From: Salinimicrobium catena
GTDB lineage: Bacteria > Bacteroidota > Bacteroidia > Flavobacteriales > Flavobacteriaceae
Direction: 5' to 3'
Length of the DNA: 64,000 nucleotides
Assembly: GCF_900102915.1 (NCBI RefSeq)
Contig: NZ_FNGG01000008.1
Span: forward strand, 1-64,000
How positions within the stretch are numbered: position 1 is the stretch's first letter; the number at the start of each line of letters is the position of its first letter. A model generated the notes under the pieces. That model searched no databases. It was not told the origin of the DNA and saw nothing but the letters and a program-made list of their open reading frames with translations. This document shows positions 50,044-58,196 of this stretch, piece by piece. A program made the position numbers and the translations under genes.

Positions 50044-50481
50044 ATGAAAAAATTGATCTTTTTATTCCTTCTCCTACTTGGCAGCATGACAAGCCAGGCG
50101 CAGGACAGGGATGAGCACCGGGAAAAAATAAAGGCGCTCAAAACTGCTCATATTACCGAAGGTCTTGATCTCACGACCAAAGAAGCTGAGCAATTCTGGC
50201 CCATCTATAATGAATTTCAGGAAAAAAGAAGGGATCTCTACCGCAGGGAAAGAGCCGATATTGAAAACCTGGAATGCATGAGCGAAGATGAGGCAACCGG
50301 GAAGCTCAATGAATATGTGGAGATCGAAAAACAGGATTTCCTCCTTAAAAAACAATATTATCGTGATCTAAGGCAGATCTTCTCTGCCAAAAAGATCATG
50401 CAGCTCAAGCAGCTCGAAGACGAATTCAACCGGAAACTGATGCGGGAATACCGCTCCCGGCGCGAGAATTCGCAGAAGTAA
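50044..50481 (+). CDS. Spy/CpxP-like periplasmic protein
   Basis: A 145-residue exported protein (signal peptide KKLIFLFLLLLGSMTSQA). The mature part is all-helical and highly charged: KALKTAHITEGLDLTTKEAE, FWPIYNEFQEKRRDLYRRER and the late RQIFSAKKIMQLKQLEDEF. This is the pattern of Spy/CpxP and sensor-of-ECF proteins that act as periplasmic chaperones or stress sensors. It lies at the end of an ECF sigma operon, which suggests it feeds back on that sigma system. The exact role is inferred. A long bidirectional terminator follows. Confidence 0.75.
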   Translation: MKKLIFLFLLLLGSMTSQAQDRDEHREKIKALKTAHITEGLDLTTKEAEQFWPIYNEFQEKRRDLYRRERADIENLECMSEDEATGKLNEYVEIEKQDFLLKKQYYRDLRQIFSAKKIMQLKQLEDEFNRKLMREYRSRRENSQK

Positions 50482-50506
50482 ACTTTGTATGGTTGGTTAG
50501 TTGAAG

Positions 50507-50545
50507 TGGTCCGGAGAGGAATTATCCTTCCGGACCATTTTTTTT
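50507..50545. terminator. Bidirectional terminator, ECF operon and Asp-box gene
   Basis: TGGTCCGGAGAGGA and TCCTTCCGGACCA pair over about 13 bp around ATTA, followed by a run of eight T. It ends the ECF operon; its T-run reaches the stop of the convergent gene at 50544. Confidence 0.88.
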
Positions 50546-51596
50546 ATCTGAAAATGAGTTTTGCCAGCCTGTTCTTTCCGGCGGCATAGGCAACTGTATC
50601 ATTTAAGAACCTGATGGTGTAAAAACCTTCATCAGAAAGCTCCTGCCAGGTCTGTCCTTTATCAGCCGAGTAGGCTACACCCGTAAAACCAACGGCAACC
50701 ATCTCTTTCGCCTCACCTCCCGGCACATAGCGAATGCTGCTCTTGTACCCGGGTCCTTCCCCTTCACTGATTAGCTTCCAGGTCTTCCCGCCGTCTGAAG
50801 TGACAGCCTTATTCCCGGTCTTGCCTTCGGGCGCAGTATAGTCCCCACCGATTATTACTCCGTTGTACTCATCATAAAAATCCAGGGAATATGCACCTTT
50901 TGTGCTTTCCCCCTGCACCAGCGGGGCTTCATAAACCTCCCAGGTTTTTCCTTTATCTGGACTATAGAATACTCTCGACTTCATTCCGCCGGAAATAATC
51001 CAGGTCTTCTCCCCTTCTACCGCGATGTTGGAATTACTGGCTGCAAAAGCGGCTTCTCCTTCTGCCGCTTCGGGAAGCTGCTCACACGGCAATTTTCTCC
51101 AATTCTTTCCGCCGTCGCGTGTTACGATGATCGACAGGCAATTCTCAACGGGATCGCCCATGGCGATGCCTTCCTTGTCGTTCCAAAAGGTCATGGCATC
51201 ATAAAACACCTTTTCGTGTTCTTCTTTATAAACGAGTTCCATGTTTCCGGTCTCGCCGGTCTTGTACAAAAGTGCCGGGTTTGCCACGCTCAGCATGAAG
51301 AAATCATTCGCAGTGGAAGCAACCGCTCTGAATTCTGGATAAATGGTGTCATACTGCTGCCGGTTCATTTTAACCTTTCCTTCTGCGGAATTGTAAAATC
51401 CGTAGTAGCCGTTCGATCCCGCGAAAGCCACTCCCCCGCTCATGATCTCGATGGCCCTAATGCTCACCGAATCTTCCATAAGGACCTGGACCTCAACTTC
51501 AGAAAAAGGCTGACGCTCCTTTGGTGGTTCCTTCTGCTTTTTATCTGAATTACAACTTAATAATACAATTACAAGCAGAAATAATAATCTTTTCAT
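50544..51596 (-). CDS. Asp-box (BNR/Ycf48-like) beta-propeller lipoprotein
   Basis: A 350-residue lipoprotein (lipobox LLVIVLLSC). The mature protein is a beta-propeller with at least four Asp boxes of the SxDxGxTW type: TRDGGKNWRK, SPDKGKTWEV, TSDGGKTWKL and SADKGQTWQE. Such folds occur in Ycf48 (photosystem assembly), sialidases and many envelope proteins; automatic annotation often calls this family 'oxidoreductase', which the sequence does not support. Neither substrate nor partner is visible. It is a single gene. Confidence 0.82.
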   Translation of the reverse strand: MKRLLFLLVIVLLSCNSDKKQKEPPKERQPFSEVEVQVLMEDSVSIRAIEIMSGGVAFAGSNGYYGFYNSAEGKVKMNRQQYDTIYPEFRAVASTANDFFMLSVANPALLYKTGETGNMELVYKEEHEKVFYDAMTFWNDKEGIAMGDPVENCLSIIVTRDGGKNWRKLPCEQLPEAAEGEAAFAASNSNIAVEGEKTWIISGGMKSRVFYSPDKGKTWEVYEAPLVQGESTKGAYSLDFYDEYNGVIIGGDYTAPEGKTGNKAVTSDGGKTWKLISEGEGPGYKSSIRYVPGGEAKEMVAVGFTGVAYSADKGQTWQELSDEGFYTIRFLNDTVAYAAGKNRLAKLIFR

Positions 51597-51644
51597 ATCT
51601 GGAATTTGCCTGTAAAGATAAATTTTTCCGTGGTCAAAAAACCG

Positions 51645-51652
51645 TACCTTTG
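51645..51652 (+). promoter_or_regulatory. Putative -7 box of the rRNA methyltransferase gene
   Basis: TACCTTTG matches TAnnTTTG and lies 18 bp before the ATG at 51671. No clear -33 element is seen. Confidence 0.45.
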
Positions 51653-51670
51653 CGGCTTTAAACAGAATTT

Positions 51671-52882
51671 ATGCGCTTACACAGGAACCTGGTCTTTGCA
51701 ACCGTAGATGCACTTGGAGAAATTTTTAATGAAGGGGAATATGCCGATAAGGTGATCGAAAAGACCCTGAAGCGGGATAAGCGCTGGGGTTCGCGAGATC
51801 GCAGTTTCATAGCCGAAACCACTTATGATATTGTTCGCTGGAAAAGGCTGTATTCTGAGATCGCTGAAGTGAAAGCGCCTTATTCCCGGGAAAATCTTTT
51901 CAGGCTGTTCGCTGTTTGGGCAACGCTACGCGGAATTGACCTGCCCGACTGGAAGCAGATAGAACCTACCCCTACCCGCCGCATCAAGGGAAAGTTTGAC
52001 GAGCTCAGCAAGATCAGGAAGTACCGCGAGTCTGTCCCCGACTGGATGGATGAAATGGGTGTAAAGGAATTGGGAGAACCTGTCTGGGAAAAAGAGATCC
52101 ACGCTCTTAATGAGCAGGCGCCTGTAATATTACGTGCCAATACTTTGAAAACAACGAAAGAAAAACTGCAGAAAGAACTTCAAAAAGAAGGAATTGAGGC
52201 TGAATTCATAAAAGGATATCCCGATGCCCTGCAGTTAAAAGAGAGAGCGAATGTCTTCAAAACAGAAGCCTTCAAAAATGGCCTTTTTGAGGTGCAGGAT
52301 GCTTCCTCACAACGGGTAGCTGAATTTCTCGATGTTAAACCGGGAATGCGCGTGGTGGATACCTGTGCGGGTGCCGGTGGGAAAACTTTGCACCTGGCCG
52401 CTCTAATGGAAAACAAAGGGCAATTGATCGCCACCGATATTTACGGCAACAAACTAAAAGAACTAAAAAGACGCGCCCGCCGTGCCGGAGCTCATAATAT
52501 TGAACCCAGAGCTATTGAATCTTCCAAGGTGATCAAAAAGCTCTACGGAAGCGCAGACCGCGTTTTGATCGATGCACCCTGTAGCGGTCTCGGAGTCTTG
52601 AGCCGTAATCCAGATGCCAAGTGGAAACTTCAGCCAGAATTCATCGAAACCATCAAAAAGACTCAGGAAGAGATCCTGAAAACCTATTCCAGGATCGTGA
52701 AAAGCGGCGGTAAAATGGTGTACGCTACCTGTTCTGTGCTGCCCTCAGAAAACCAGGAACAGGTACAAAAATTCCTGGCTTCTGAAGAAGGAAAAGATTT
52801 CAGCCTGGCCAAGGAAGAAAAGATCCTCTCCAGCGAAACCGGCTACGACGGATTTTATATGGCGCTTTTAGAGAAAAAATAA
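51671..52882 (+). CDS. RsmB/NOP-family rRNA cytosine-C5 methyltransferase
   Basis: A 403-residue cytoplasmic enzyme using SAM to methylate cytosine C5 in rRNA. An N-terminal NusB-like helical part precedes the Rossmann domain. SAM-binding motif I is VVDTCAGAGGKTLHLA, motif IV is LIDAPCSGLGVLSRNPDAKW with one conserved Cys, and motif VI is VYATCSVLPSENQEQV with the catalytic Cys. The exact target base (RsmB or RsmF type) cannot be told from sequence. It is transcribed alone and is followed by a cluster of palindromes. Confidence 0.9.
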   Translation: MRLHRNLVFATVDALGEIFNEGEYADKVIEKTLKRDKRWGSRDRSFIAETTYDIVRWKRLYSEIAEVKAPYSRENLFRLFAVWATLRGIDLPDWKQIEPTPTRRIKGKFDELSKIRKYRESVPDWMDEMGVKELGEPVWEKEIHALNEQAPVILRANTLKTTKEKLQKELQKEGIEAEFIKGYPDALQLKERANVFKTEAFKNGLFEVQDASSQRVAEFLDVKPGMRVVDTCAGAGGKTLHLAALMENKGQLIATDIYGNKLKELKRRARRAGAHNIEPRAIESSKVIKKLYGSADRVLIDAPCSGLGVLSRNPDAKWKLQPEFIETIKKTQEEILKTYSRIVKSGGKMVYATCSVLPSENQEQVQKFLASEEGKDFSLAKEEKILSSETGYDGFYMALLEKK

Positions 52883-52886
52883 TATT

Positions 52887-53040
52887 GGGCTAAAGCCCGA
52901 TCTGCAAGTCAAACTTCTTAGCCTCCGGATAAATCCGGAGGTTATTTATTTTTCTCGCAAATCCTTTTCGAAGTTTAGTATGAATTACCTCCGCCTTCAG
53001 GCGGAGGACAAAAAGCAATCGTCATCCTCCGGGCTTTAGG
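52887..53040. repeat. Cluster of palindromes between rsmB-like gene and purL
   Basis: The spacer carries GGGCT-AA-AGCCC (52887-52898), CCTCCGGAT-AA-ATCCGGAGG (52922-52941), CCTCCGCC-TTCA-GGCGGAGG (52988-53007), and CCTCCGGGCTTTAGG (about 53025-53039). The fourth combines words from the first two in inverted form. All share CTCCG or GGGCTTTAG words, so they look like copies of one palindromic family. Confidence 0.6.
52922..52953 (+). terminator. Probable terminator of the rRNA methyltransferase gene
   Basis: CCTCCGGAT and ATCCGGAGG form a perfect 9-bp stem with an AA loop, followed by TTATTTATTTTTC. It lies 39 bp after the stop at 52882. Confidence 0.75.
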
Positions 53041-53131
53041 CAAACTTAATTCAATTAGACCATCCATAAAGATCCCTTTTAAAAGGGTGTTTTTGAGGCT
53101 TTTTTGCTGAAGGATTTCATTTAAAAAAATG

Positions 53132-53139
53132 TAAATTTG
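53132..53139 (+). promoter_or_regulatory. Putative -7 box of purL
   Basis: TAAATTTG matches TAnnTTTG and lies 28 bp before the purL ATG. A TTTG at 53103-53106 gives a long 25-bp spacer. Confidence 0.45.
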
Positions 53140-53167
53140 CCGCTCAACAACACAAAACTATCCCAGA

Positions 53168-56100
53168 ATGATCCTATTCTTCGGAAATCATCCTAACAAG
53201 GTCTATGCGGTGGAGACGCATAAGAGCCTCTCGGCTGAAAACATCGCCAAATTAGACTGGCTTTTTGGAAACGCACAATATTTAGAGAAATCTGCCCTGG
53301 CAGATTTTTTTGTTGGGCCCCGTGCCGCCATGATCACTCCCTGGAGTACCAACGCGGTGGAGATCACCCAGAATATGGGCATTAAAGGTATTCGTCGTAT
53401 CGAAGAGTTCTACAAAGTAGACGAACATTACCACGATTTTGATCCTATGCTCTCCCAGAAGTATAACGGTCTTGACCAGAAGATCTTCACTATTAACATT
53501 GAGCCGGAACCAATTATTGAGGTAGAAGACATCGCCGCTTATAACGATAAAGAAGGGCTGGCTTTGAATGCCGAAGAAGTTGAGTATCTGAAGAAACTTT
53601 CAGAAAGACTGGGACGAAAGCTGACAGATTCTGAAGTTTTTGGATTTTCACAGGTGAATTCAGAACACTGTCGTCACAAGATCTTTAACGGAACTTTCGT
53701 AATCGACGGAAAGGAAAAACCTTCTTCCCTTTTCAAGCTCATCAGGAAAACTTCCGAAGAAAATCCCAACGACATAGTTTCGGCATATAAAGATAACGTC
53801 GCCTTTGTGAAAGGTCCGCGGGTGGAGCAGTTCGCCCCCAAGTCGGCTGATAAACCCGATTACTATAAAAAATCAGATTTTGATTCGGTCATATCTTTAA
53901 AGGCCGAAACCCATAATTTCCCAACGACGGTAGAGCCTTTCAACGGCGCGGCTACAGGAAGCGGCGGGGAGATACGCGACCGCCTTGCCGGCGGAAAAGG
54001 TTCCCTTCCCCTTGCAGGAACCGCGGTTTACATGACCTCCTACTCCCGACTGGAGGAGAACAGGCCCTGGGAAAAAGCCTTTCCCGAGAGGCCATGGCTG
54101 TACCAGACGCCAATGGATATCCTCATCAAAGCTTCCAATGGCGCTTCAGACTTTGGAAATAAATTCGGGCAGCCACTTATTGCCGGTTCAGTTTTGACAT
54201 TTGAACATTCCGAAGACCGTCGAGCTTTGGGCTATGACAAAGTGATCATGCTTGCAGGAGGGATCGGTTACGGGAAAGCGAACCAGGCCATTAAAGATAC
54301 TCCCAAAAAAGGAGATCAGATCGTGGTTTTAGGAGGTGAAAATTACCGAATTGGAATGGGTGGTGCCGCGGTTTCTTCCGCAGATACCGGAGAATTCAGC
54401 AGCGGAATCGAACTTAACGCCATACAACGTTCCAACCCGGAGATGCAAAAACGTGCCGCGAACACTATTCGCGCCATGGTGGAAGCCGAAAAAAACCCGA
54501 TCGTTTCCATTCACGATCACGGCGCGGGGGGACACCTCAACTGTTTGAGCGAACTGGTAGAGGAAACCGGAGGAAATATAGACCTTGATAAACTGCCTGT
54601 AGGAGACCCAACACTTTCGGCAAAAGAGATCATTGGGAATGAGTCGCAGGAGAGAATGGGGCTGGTCATTTCAGAAGAAGACCTGGAACACATGAAGAAG
54701 ATCGCTGAAAGAGAGCGAACTCCTCTTTACCCTGTCGGGGAAGTGACCAAAGATCATCAGTTCACCTTTGAAAGCAAGAAAACAGGAGCCAAACCAATGG
54801 ACCTGGCCCTAACCGACATGTTTGGAAGTTCTCCAAAGATGATCATGAAAGATAAGACGGTTGACCGAAAATATGCTGATGTAGAATATTATCGTGAAGA
54901 CCTGCACGATTACCTCAACCAGGTACTGCAGCTGGAAGCTGTAGGATCGAAGGACTGGTTAACGAACAAGGTTGACCGTTGTGTGACCGGAAGGGTCGCC
55001 AAACAACAGACTGCCGGTCCGTTGCAGTTGCCTTTGAACAACTGCGGGGTTATGGCACTGGATTATAAAGGCAAAGAAGGAGTAGCCACTTCTATTGGAC
55101 ACTCCCCTGTTTCGGCTCTGATCGATCCTGTGGCAGGTTCCAAGAATTCGATAGCGGAAGCGCTTTCCAACATCGTTTGGGCGCCGCTTGAAAAAGGCTT
55201 GAAATCTATTTCACTTTCAGCGAACTGGATGTGGCCCTGTAACAATGAAGGAGAAGATGCCCGCTTATATGAAGCGGTACAGGGAGTTTCAGACTTCGCC
55301 ATTTCCCTTGGTATTAATGTGCCTACTGGGAAAGATTCACTTTCCATGAAACAGCGATACGAAGACGGGAACGTACTGGCGCCGGGAACGGTGATCATTT
55401 CTGCCGCAGGGCATTGTGACGACATTAAAAAAGTAGTTGAGCCTGTACTGCAAAAGGACGGTGGCGATATTTACTACATCAACCTGTCCCAGGATACGTT
55501 TAAACTTGGCGGATCGTCTTTCGCGCAGATCCTGAACAAGGTAGGAAAAGAAGCTCCTACCATCCAGGATGATCAAAAGTTCGCAGCCGCTTTCAACGTA
55601 ATGCAGGAGCTGATTAAGAAGGATCTCATTCTAGCAGGTCACGATGTGGCATCGGGCGGGCTGATAACGACCCTCCTGGAAATGTGTTTTGCTGATGTGG
55701 ATCTTGCCGCTAAACTCGATCTTTCCCAACTGAATGAAGAGGATACCGTAAAACTGCTTTTTGCAGAGAACTGCGGAATCGTGTTTCAGGCGAAAAATGC
55801 TTCCGTAGAAGACATTTTAGAAGAAAATAAAATTGAGTTCTTTAAAATAGGTTCTCCCAAGAACGGGGAAACCATGACCATCAAGAACGGAAGTGAAGAA
55901 CTGGAATTCAACATTCCTGCGTTACGAGACACCTGGTCAAAGACTTCCTTTTTGCTAGACCAGAAACAAAGCGGGAGAGATATCGCTGCCGAACGCTATA
56001 AAAATTACGCGAAGCAACCGCTGCATTTTAAATTCCCGGAGCATTTCGATGGGAAGCTTCCGAAGATCGACCCTTCAAAACCAAGGATCAAGGCGGCGAT

Positions 56101-56833
56101 CATTCGCGAAAAAGGTTCGAATTCTGAAAGAGAAATGGCCTACGCCATGGACCTTGCCGGGTTTGACGTGAAAGATGTTCACATGACCGACCTTATTACA
56201 GGACGGGAAACCCTTGAGGATATCCACTTCATTGCTGCGGTTGGAGGTTTCTCGAATTCTGATGTTCTGGGAAGCGCAAAAGGTTGGGCCGGTGCTTTCC
56301 TTTACAACGAAAAGGCAAAAGCTGCGCTGGACAATTTCTTCGCAAGAGAGAATACCCTATCACTTGGGGTTTGCAACGGTTGCCAATTGTTCATGGAACT
56401 TGGATTGATACACCCCGGCCATGAAAAAAAGCCAAAAATGCTGCATAACGAATCTCATAAATTCGAATGTACCTTCACCAACATGGAAATTGCAGAGAAC
56501 AATTCTGTGATGATGCATTCGCTTTCGGGCACAAGACTCGGGATATGGGCGGCTCACGGGGAAGGAAAGTTCAGTTTTCCTTATGAGAAGGAACGCTACA
56601 ACATAATCGGGGAATATGGATATGATGATTATCCTGCCAATCCTAACGGTTCGCATCACAATGCGGCCATGATCGTGAGTGATGACGGCAGGCACCTGGC
56701 CATGATGCCTCACCTGGAAAGGTCTACTTTTCCATGGAATTGGGCTTATTACCCAAAGAACAGGAAAGATGAAGTCTCTCCATGGATCGAATCTTTGGTG
56801 AACGCCAGAAAATGGCTGGAAAAGCACCAGTAA
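53168..56833 (+). CDS. purL: Phosphoribosylformylglycinamidine synthase (single chain)
   Basis: A 1221-residue enzyme of purine synthesis that converts FGAR, glutamine and ATP to FGAM. It is the large single-chain form. The N-terminal region leads to the FGAM synthase core (FSQVNSEHCRHKIFNG, then LKAETHNFPTTVEPFNGAAT and GGEIRD). A second half has the PVSALIDPVAGSKNSIAEAL block, and a C-terminal glutamine amidotransferase carries the nucleophile Cys in LGVCNGCQLFMELG and the His/Glu region AAHGEGKFSF. Length is close to E. coli PurL (1295 aa). Confidence 0.97.
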   Translation: MILFFGNHPNKVYAVETHKSLSAENIAKLDWLFGNAQYLEKSALADFFVGPRAAMITPWSTNAVEITQNMGIKGIRRIEEFYKVDEHYHDFDPMLSQKYNGLDQKIFTINIEPEPIIEVEDIAAYNDKEGLALNAEEVEYLKKLSERLGRKLTDSEVFGFSQVNSEHCRHKIFNGTFVIDGKEKPSSLFKLIRKTSEENPNDIVSAYKDNVAFVKGPRVEQFAPKSADKPDYYKKSDFDSVISLKAETHNFPTTVEPFNGAATGSGGEIRDRLAGGKGSLPLAGTAVYMTSYSRLEENRPWEKAFPERPWLYQTPMDILIKASNGASDFGNKFGQPLIAGSVLTFEHSEDRRALGYDKVIMLAGGIGYGKANQAIKDTPKKGDQIVVLGGENYRIGMGGAAVSSADTGEFSSGIELNAIQRSNPEMQKRAANTIRAMVEAEKNPIVSIHDHGAGGHLNCLSELVEETGGNIDLDKLPVGDPTLSAKEIIGNESQERMGLVISEEDLEHMKKIAERERTPLYPVGEVTKDHQFTFESKKTGAKPMDLALTDMFGSSPKMIMKDKTVDRKYADVEYYREDLHDYLNQVLQLEAVGSKDWLTNKVDRCVTGRVAKQQTAGPLQLPLNNCGVMALDYKGKEGVATSIGHSPVSALIDPVAGSKNSIAEALSNIVWAPLEKGLKSISLSANWMWPCNNEGEDARLYEAVQGVSDFAISLGINVPTGKDSLSMKQRYEDGNVLAPGTVIISAAGHCDDIKKVVEPVLQKDGGDIYYINLSQDTFKLGGSSFAQILNKVGKEAPTIQDDQKFAAAFNVMQELIKKDLILAGHDVASGGLITTLLEMCFADVDLAAKLDLSQLNEEDTVKLLFAENCGIVFQAKNASVEDILEENKIEFFKIGSPKNGETMTIKNGSEELEFNIPALRDTWSKTSFLLDQKQSGRDIAAERYKNYAKQPLHFKFPEHFDGKLPKIDPSKPRIKAAIIREKGSNSEREMAYAMDLAGFDVKDVHMTDLITGRETLEDIHFIAAVGGFSNSDVLGSAKGWAGAFLYNEKAKAALDNFFARENTLSLGVCNGCQLFMELGLIHPGHEKKPKMLHNESHKFECTFTNMEIAENNSVMMHSLSGTRLGIWAAHGEGKFSFPYEKERYNIIGEYGYDDYPANPNGSHHNAAMIVSDDGRHLAMMPHLERSTFPWNWAYYPKNRKDEVSPWIESLVNARKWLEKHQ

Positions 56834-56850
56834 AATATTTTTATAGATCG

Positions 56851-56887
56851 AAAAGCTCCTGAATTCTTGTTCAGGAGCTTTTTTCTT
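56851..56887 (+). terminator. Terminator of purL
   Basis: AAAAGCTCCTGAA and TTCAGGAGCTTTTTT pair around TTCTTG and are followed by a T-run and CTTT. It lies 18 bp after the stop. Confidence 0.9.
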
Positions 56888-56945
56888 TCACCTTTCCCTA
56901 ACACCTTTTATCTGCCATTTTATTTATCTTCTAGAAAAAGAAACG

Positions 56946-58118
56946 ATGAAGGAGAATGCAGAAAAATATTTTGGCCGCGGCAATGAATCTTTCGACCTGG
57001 AGATCGTAAAAGCTGAAGGAAGCTTTGTATATGATGCCTCCGGAAAGAGGTACATAGATTTCCTTGGTGGCGCGGGAGTCGGGAGCCTTGGCTGGGATCA
57101 CCCCAAAATAGAAGAAGCCATAAGACATCAGCAACGACCAACTTATGTGTATCCTAATTTCCATTATAAAGGCTGGAACGAACTCGCAGAACTGCTGGCC
57201 GGGATCACTCCGGGAAAACTGGAAAAAAGCTTCAGGATGACCGGAGGGTCAGAAGCTGTGGAAGCGGCCCTGGAAATGGCCATGATGTATACCGGCCGTA
57301 AAAAGATAGTTTCGATGGAAGGCAGCTATCACGGAAATACCCTGGGAGCCCTGAGCATTGGTGCTACTTCAAAACAGGAGAATTTCCCCAACCTGTTGTC
57401 CGGGTGTGAGAAGATCGAACCGCCGTTAAATGAAGATCGCCTGGAAGAGGTGGAGAAAATGCTTTCTACGGAAGAATTTTCCGCAGTGATCATGGAACCC
57501 ATCATCATCAACCTGGGAGTGGTGATCCCTGAAGCAGAGTTCATGGCAGGTCTGGACAGGCTGTGCAAAAAATACGGAACGGTGCTCATCATGGACGAAG
57601 CCATCACCGGCTTTGGCCGTACCGGTAAAATGTTCGCTACCGAACATTATGATATTGAACCCGATATCCTGTGCATGGCCAAGGCCATCACTGCAGGACA
57701 TGCAGGCATGGGCGCTGTGATCACCACGCGAGAAATAGCTTCAAAAATTGAAGGTAAGATTGGGTTGTATTCTTCTTATGGCTGGCACCCCCTGAGTGTT
57801 GATGCCTCCATTGCCACCATAAACTACCTACAGGAGAACAGAAAAGGTATTTTTGAGAACATCAGGCAGTTGAGTTCGCTGTTTCAGAAAGAACTTGCAA
57901 AACTGAATTTCAGGAACAAACCTGAACTGAGGATCAAAGGACTGGCTATTGGCATAGATCTGCACGATGCCGATTATGCTTCAAAAGTAAAAGCTAAAGC
58001 ACTGAAGGAGGGCCTGTTGATGAACACTGAAGGCTCTGCCCTTCTTTTTTTACCGAATTTTCTCATGAAGGAACAAACTGCCAGAGAAGGAATAGAATTG
58101 CTAAAAAAATGCATCTGA
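56946..58118 (+). CDS. Class III aminotransferase (PLP-dependent)
   Basis: A 390-residue fold-type I PLP enzyme of the acetylornithine/GABA aminotransferase family. Features are the start YFGRGNESFDLEIVKAEG, the PLP phosphate region TGGSEAVEAALEMA, YHGNTLGALSIGA, the Asp that binds the PLP ring in LIMDEAITGFGRTGKMF, and the Schiff-base Lys in CMAKAITAGHAGMGAV. The amino donor cannot be set from sequence. It is flanked by the purL terminator and an acyl-CoA synthetase. Confidence 0.88.
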   Translation: MKENAEKYFGRGNESFDLEIVKAEGSFVYDASGKRYIDFLGGAGVGSLGWDHPKIEEAIRHQQRPTYVYPNFHYKGWNELAELLAGITPGKLEKSFRMTGGSEAVEAALEMAMMYTGRKKIVSMEGSYHGNTLGALSIGATSKQENFPNLLSGCEKIEPPLNEDRLEEVEKMLSTEEFSAVIMEPIIINLGVVIPEAEFMAGLDRLCKKYGTVLIMDEAITGFGRTGKMFATEHYDIEPDILCMAKAITAGHAGMGAVITTREIASKIEGKIGLYSSYGWHPLSVDASIATINYLQENRKGIFENIRQLSSLFQKELAKLNFRNKPELRIKGLAIGIDLHDADYASKVKAKALKEGLLMNTEGSALLFLPNFLMKEQTAREGIELLKKCI

Positions 58119-58196
58119 ATTAACTATTTTTTAAATTCAATTTGAAATCGATGCTCCTTTTCCTATTTTGCAAGGTCTATTGTAACCAAAGAGTAA

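Noticed and set aside
50544-51596. Calling the Asp-box lipoprotein an oxidoreductase
   Set aside because: No nucleotide-binding or redox motif is visible; only a signal peptide and Asp-box propeller repeats.
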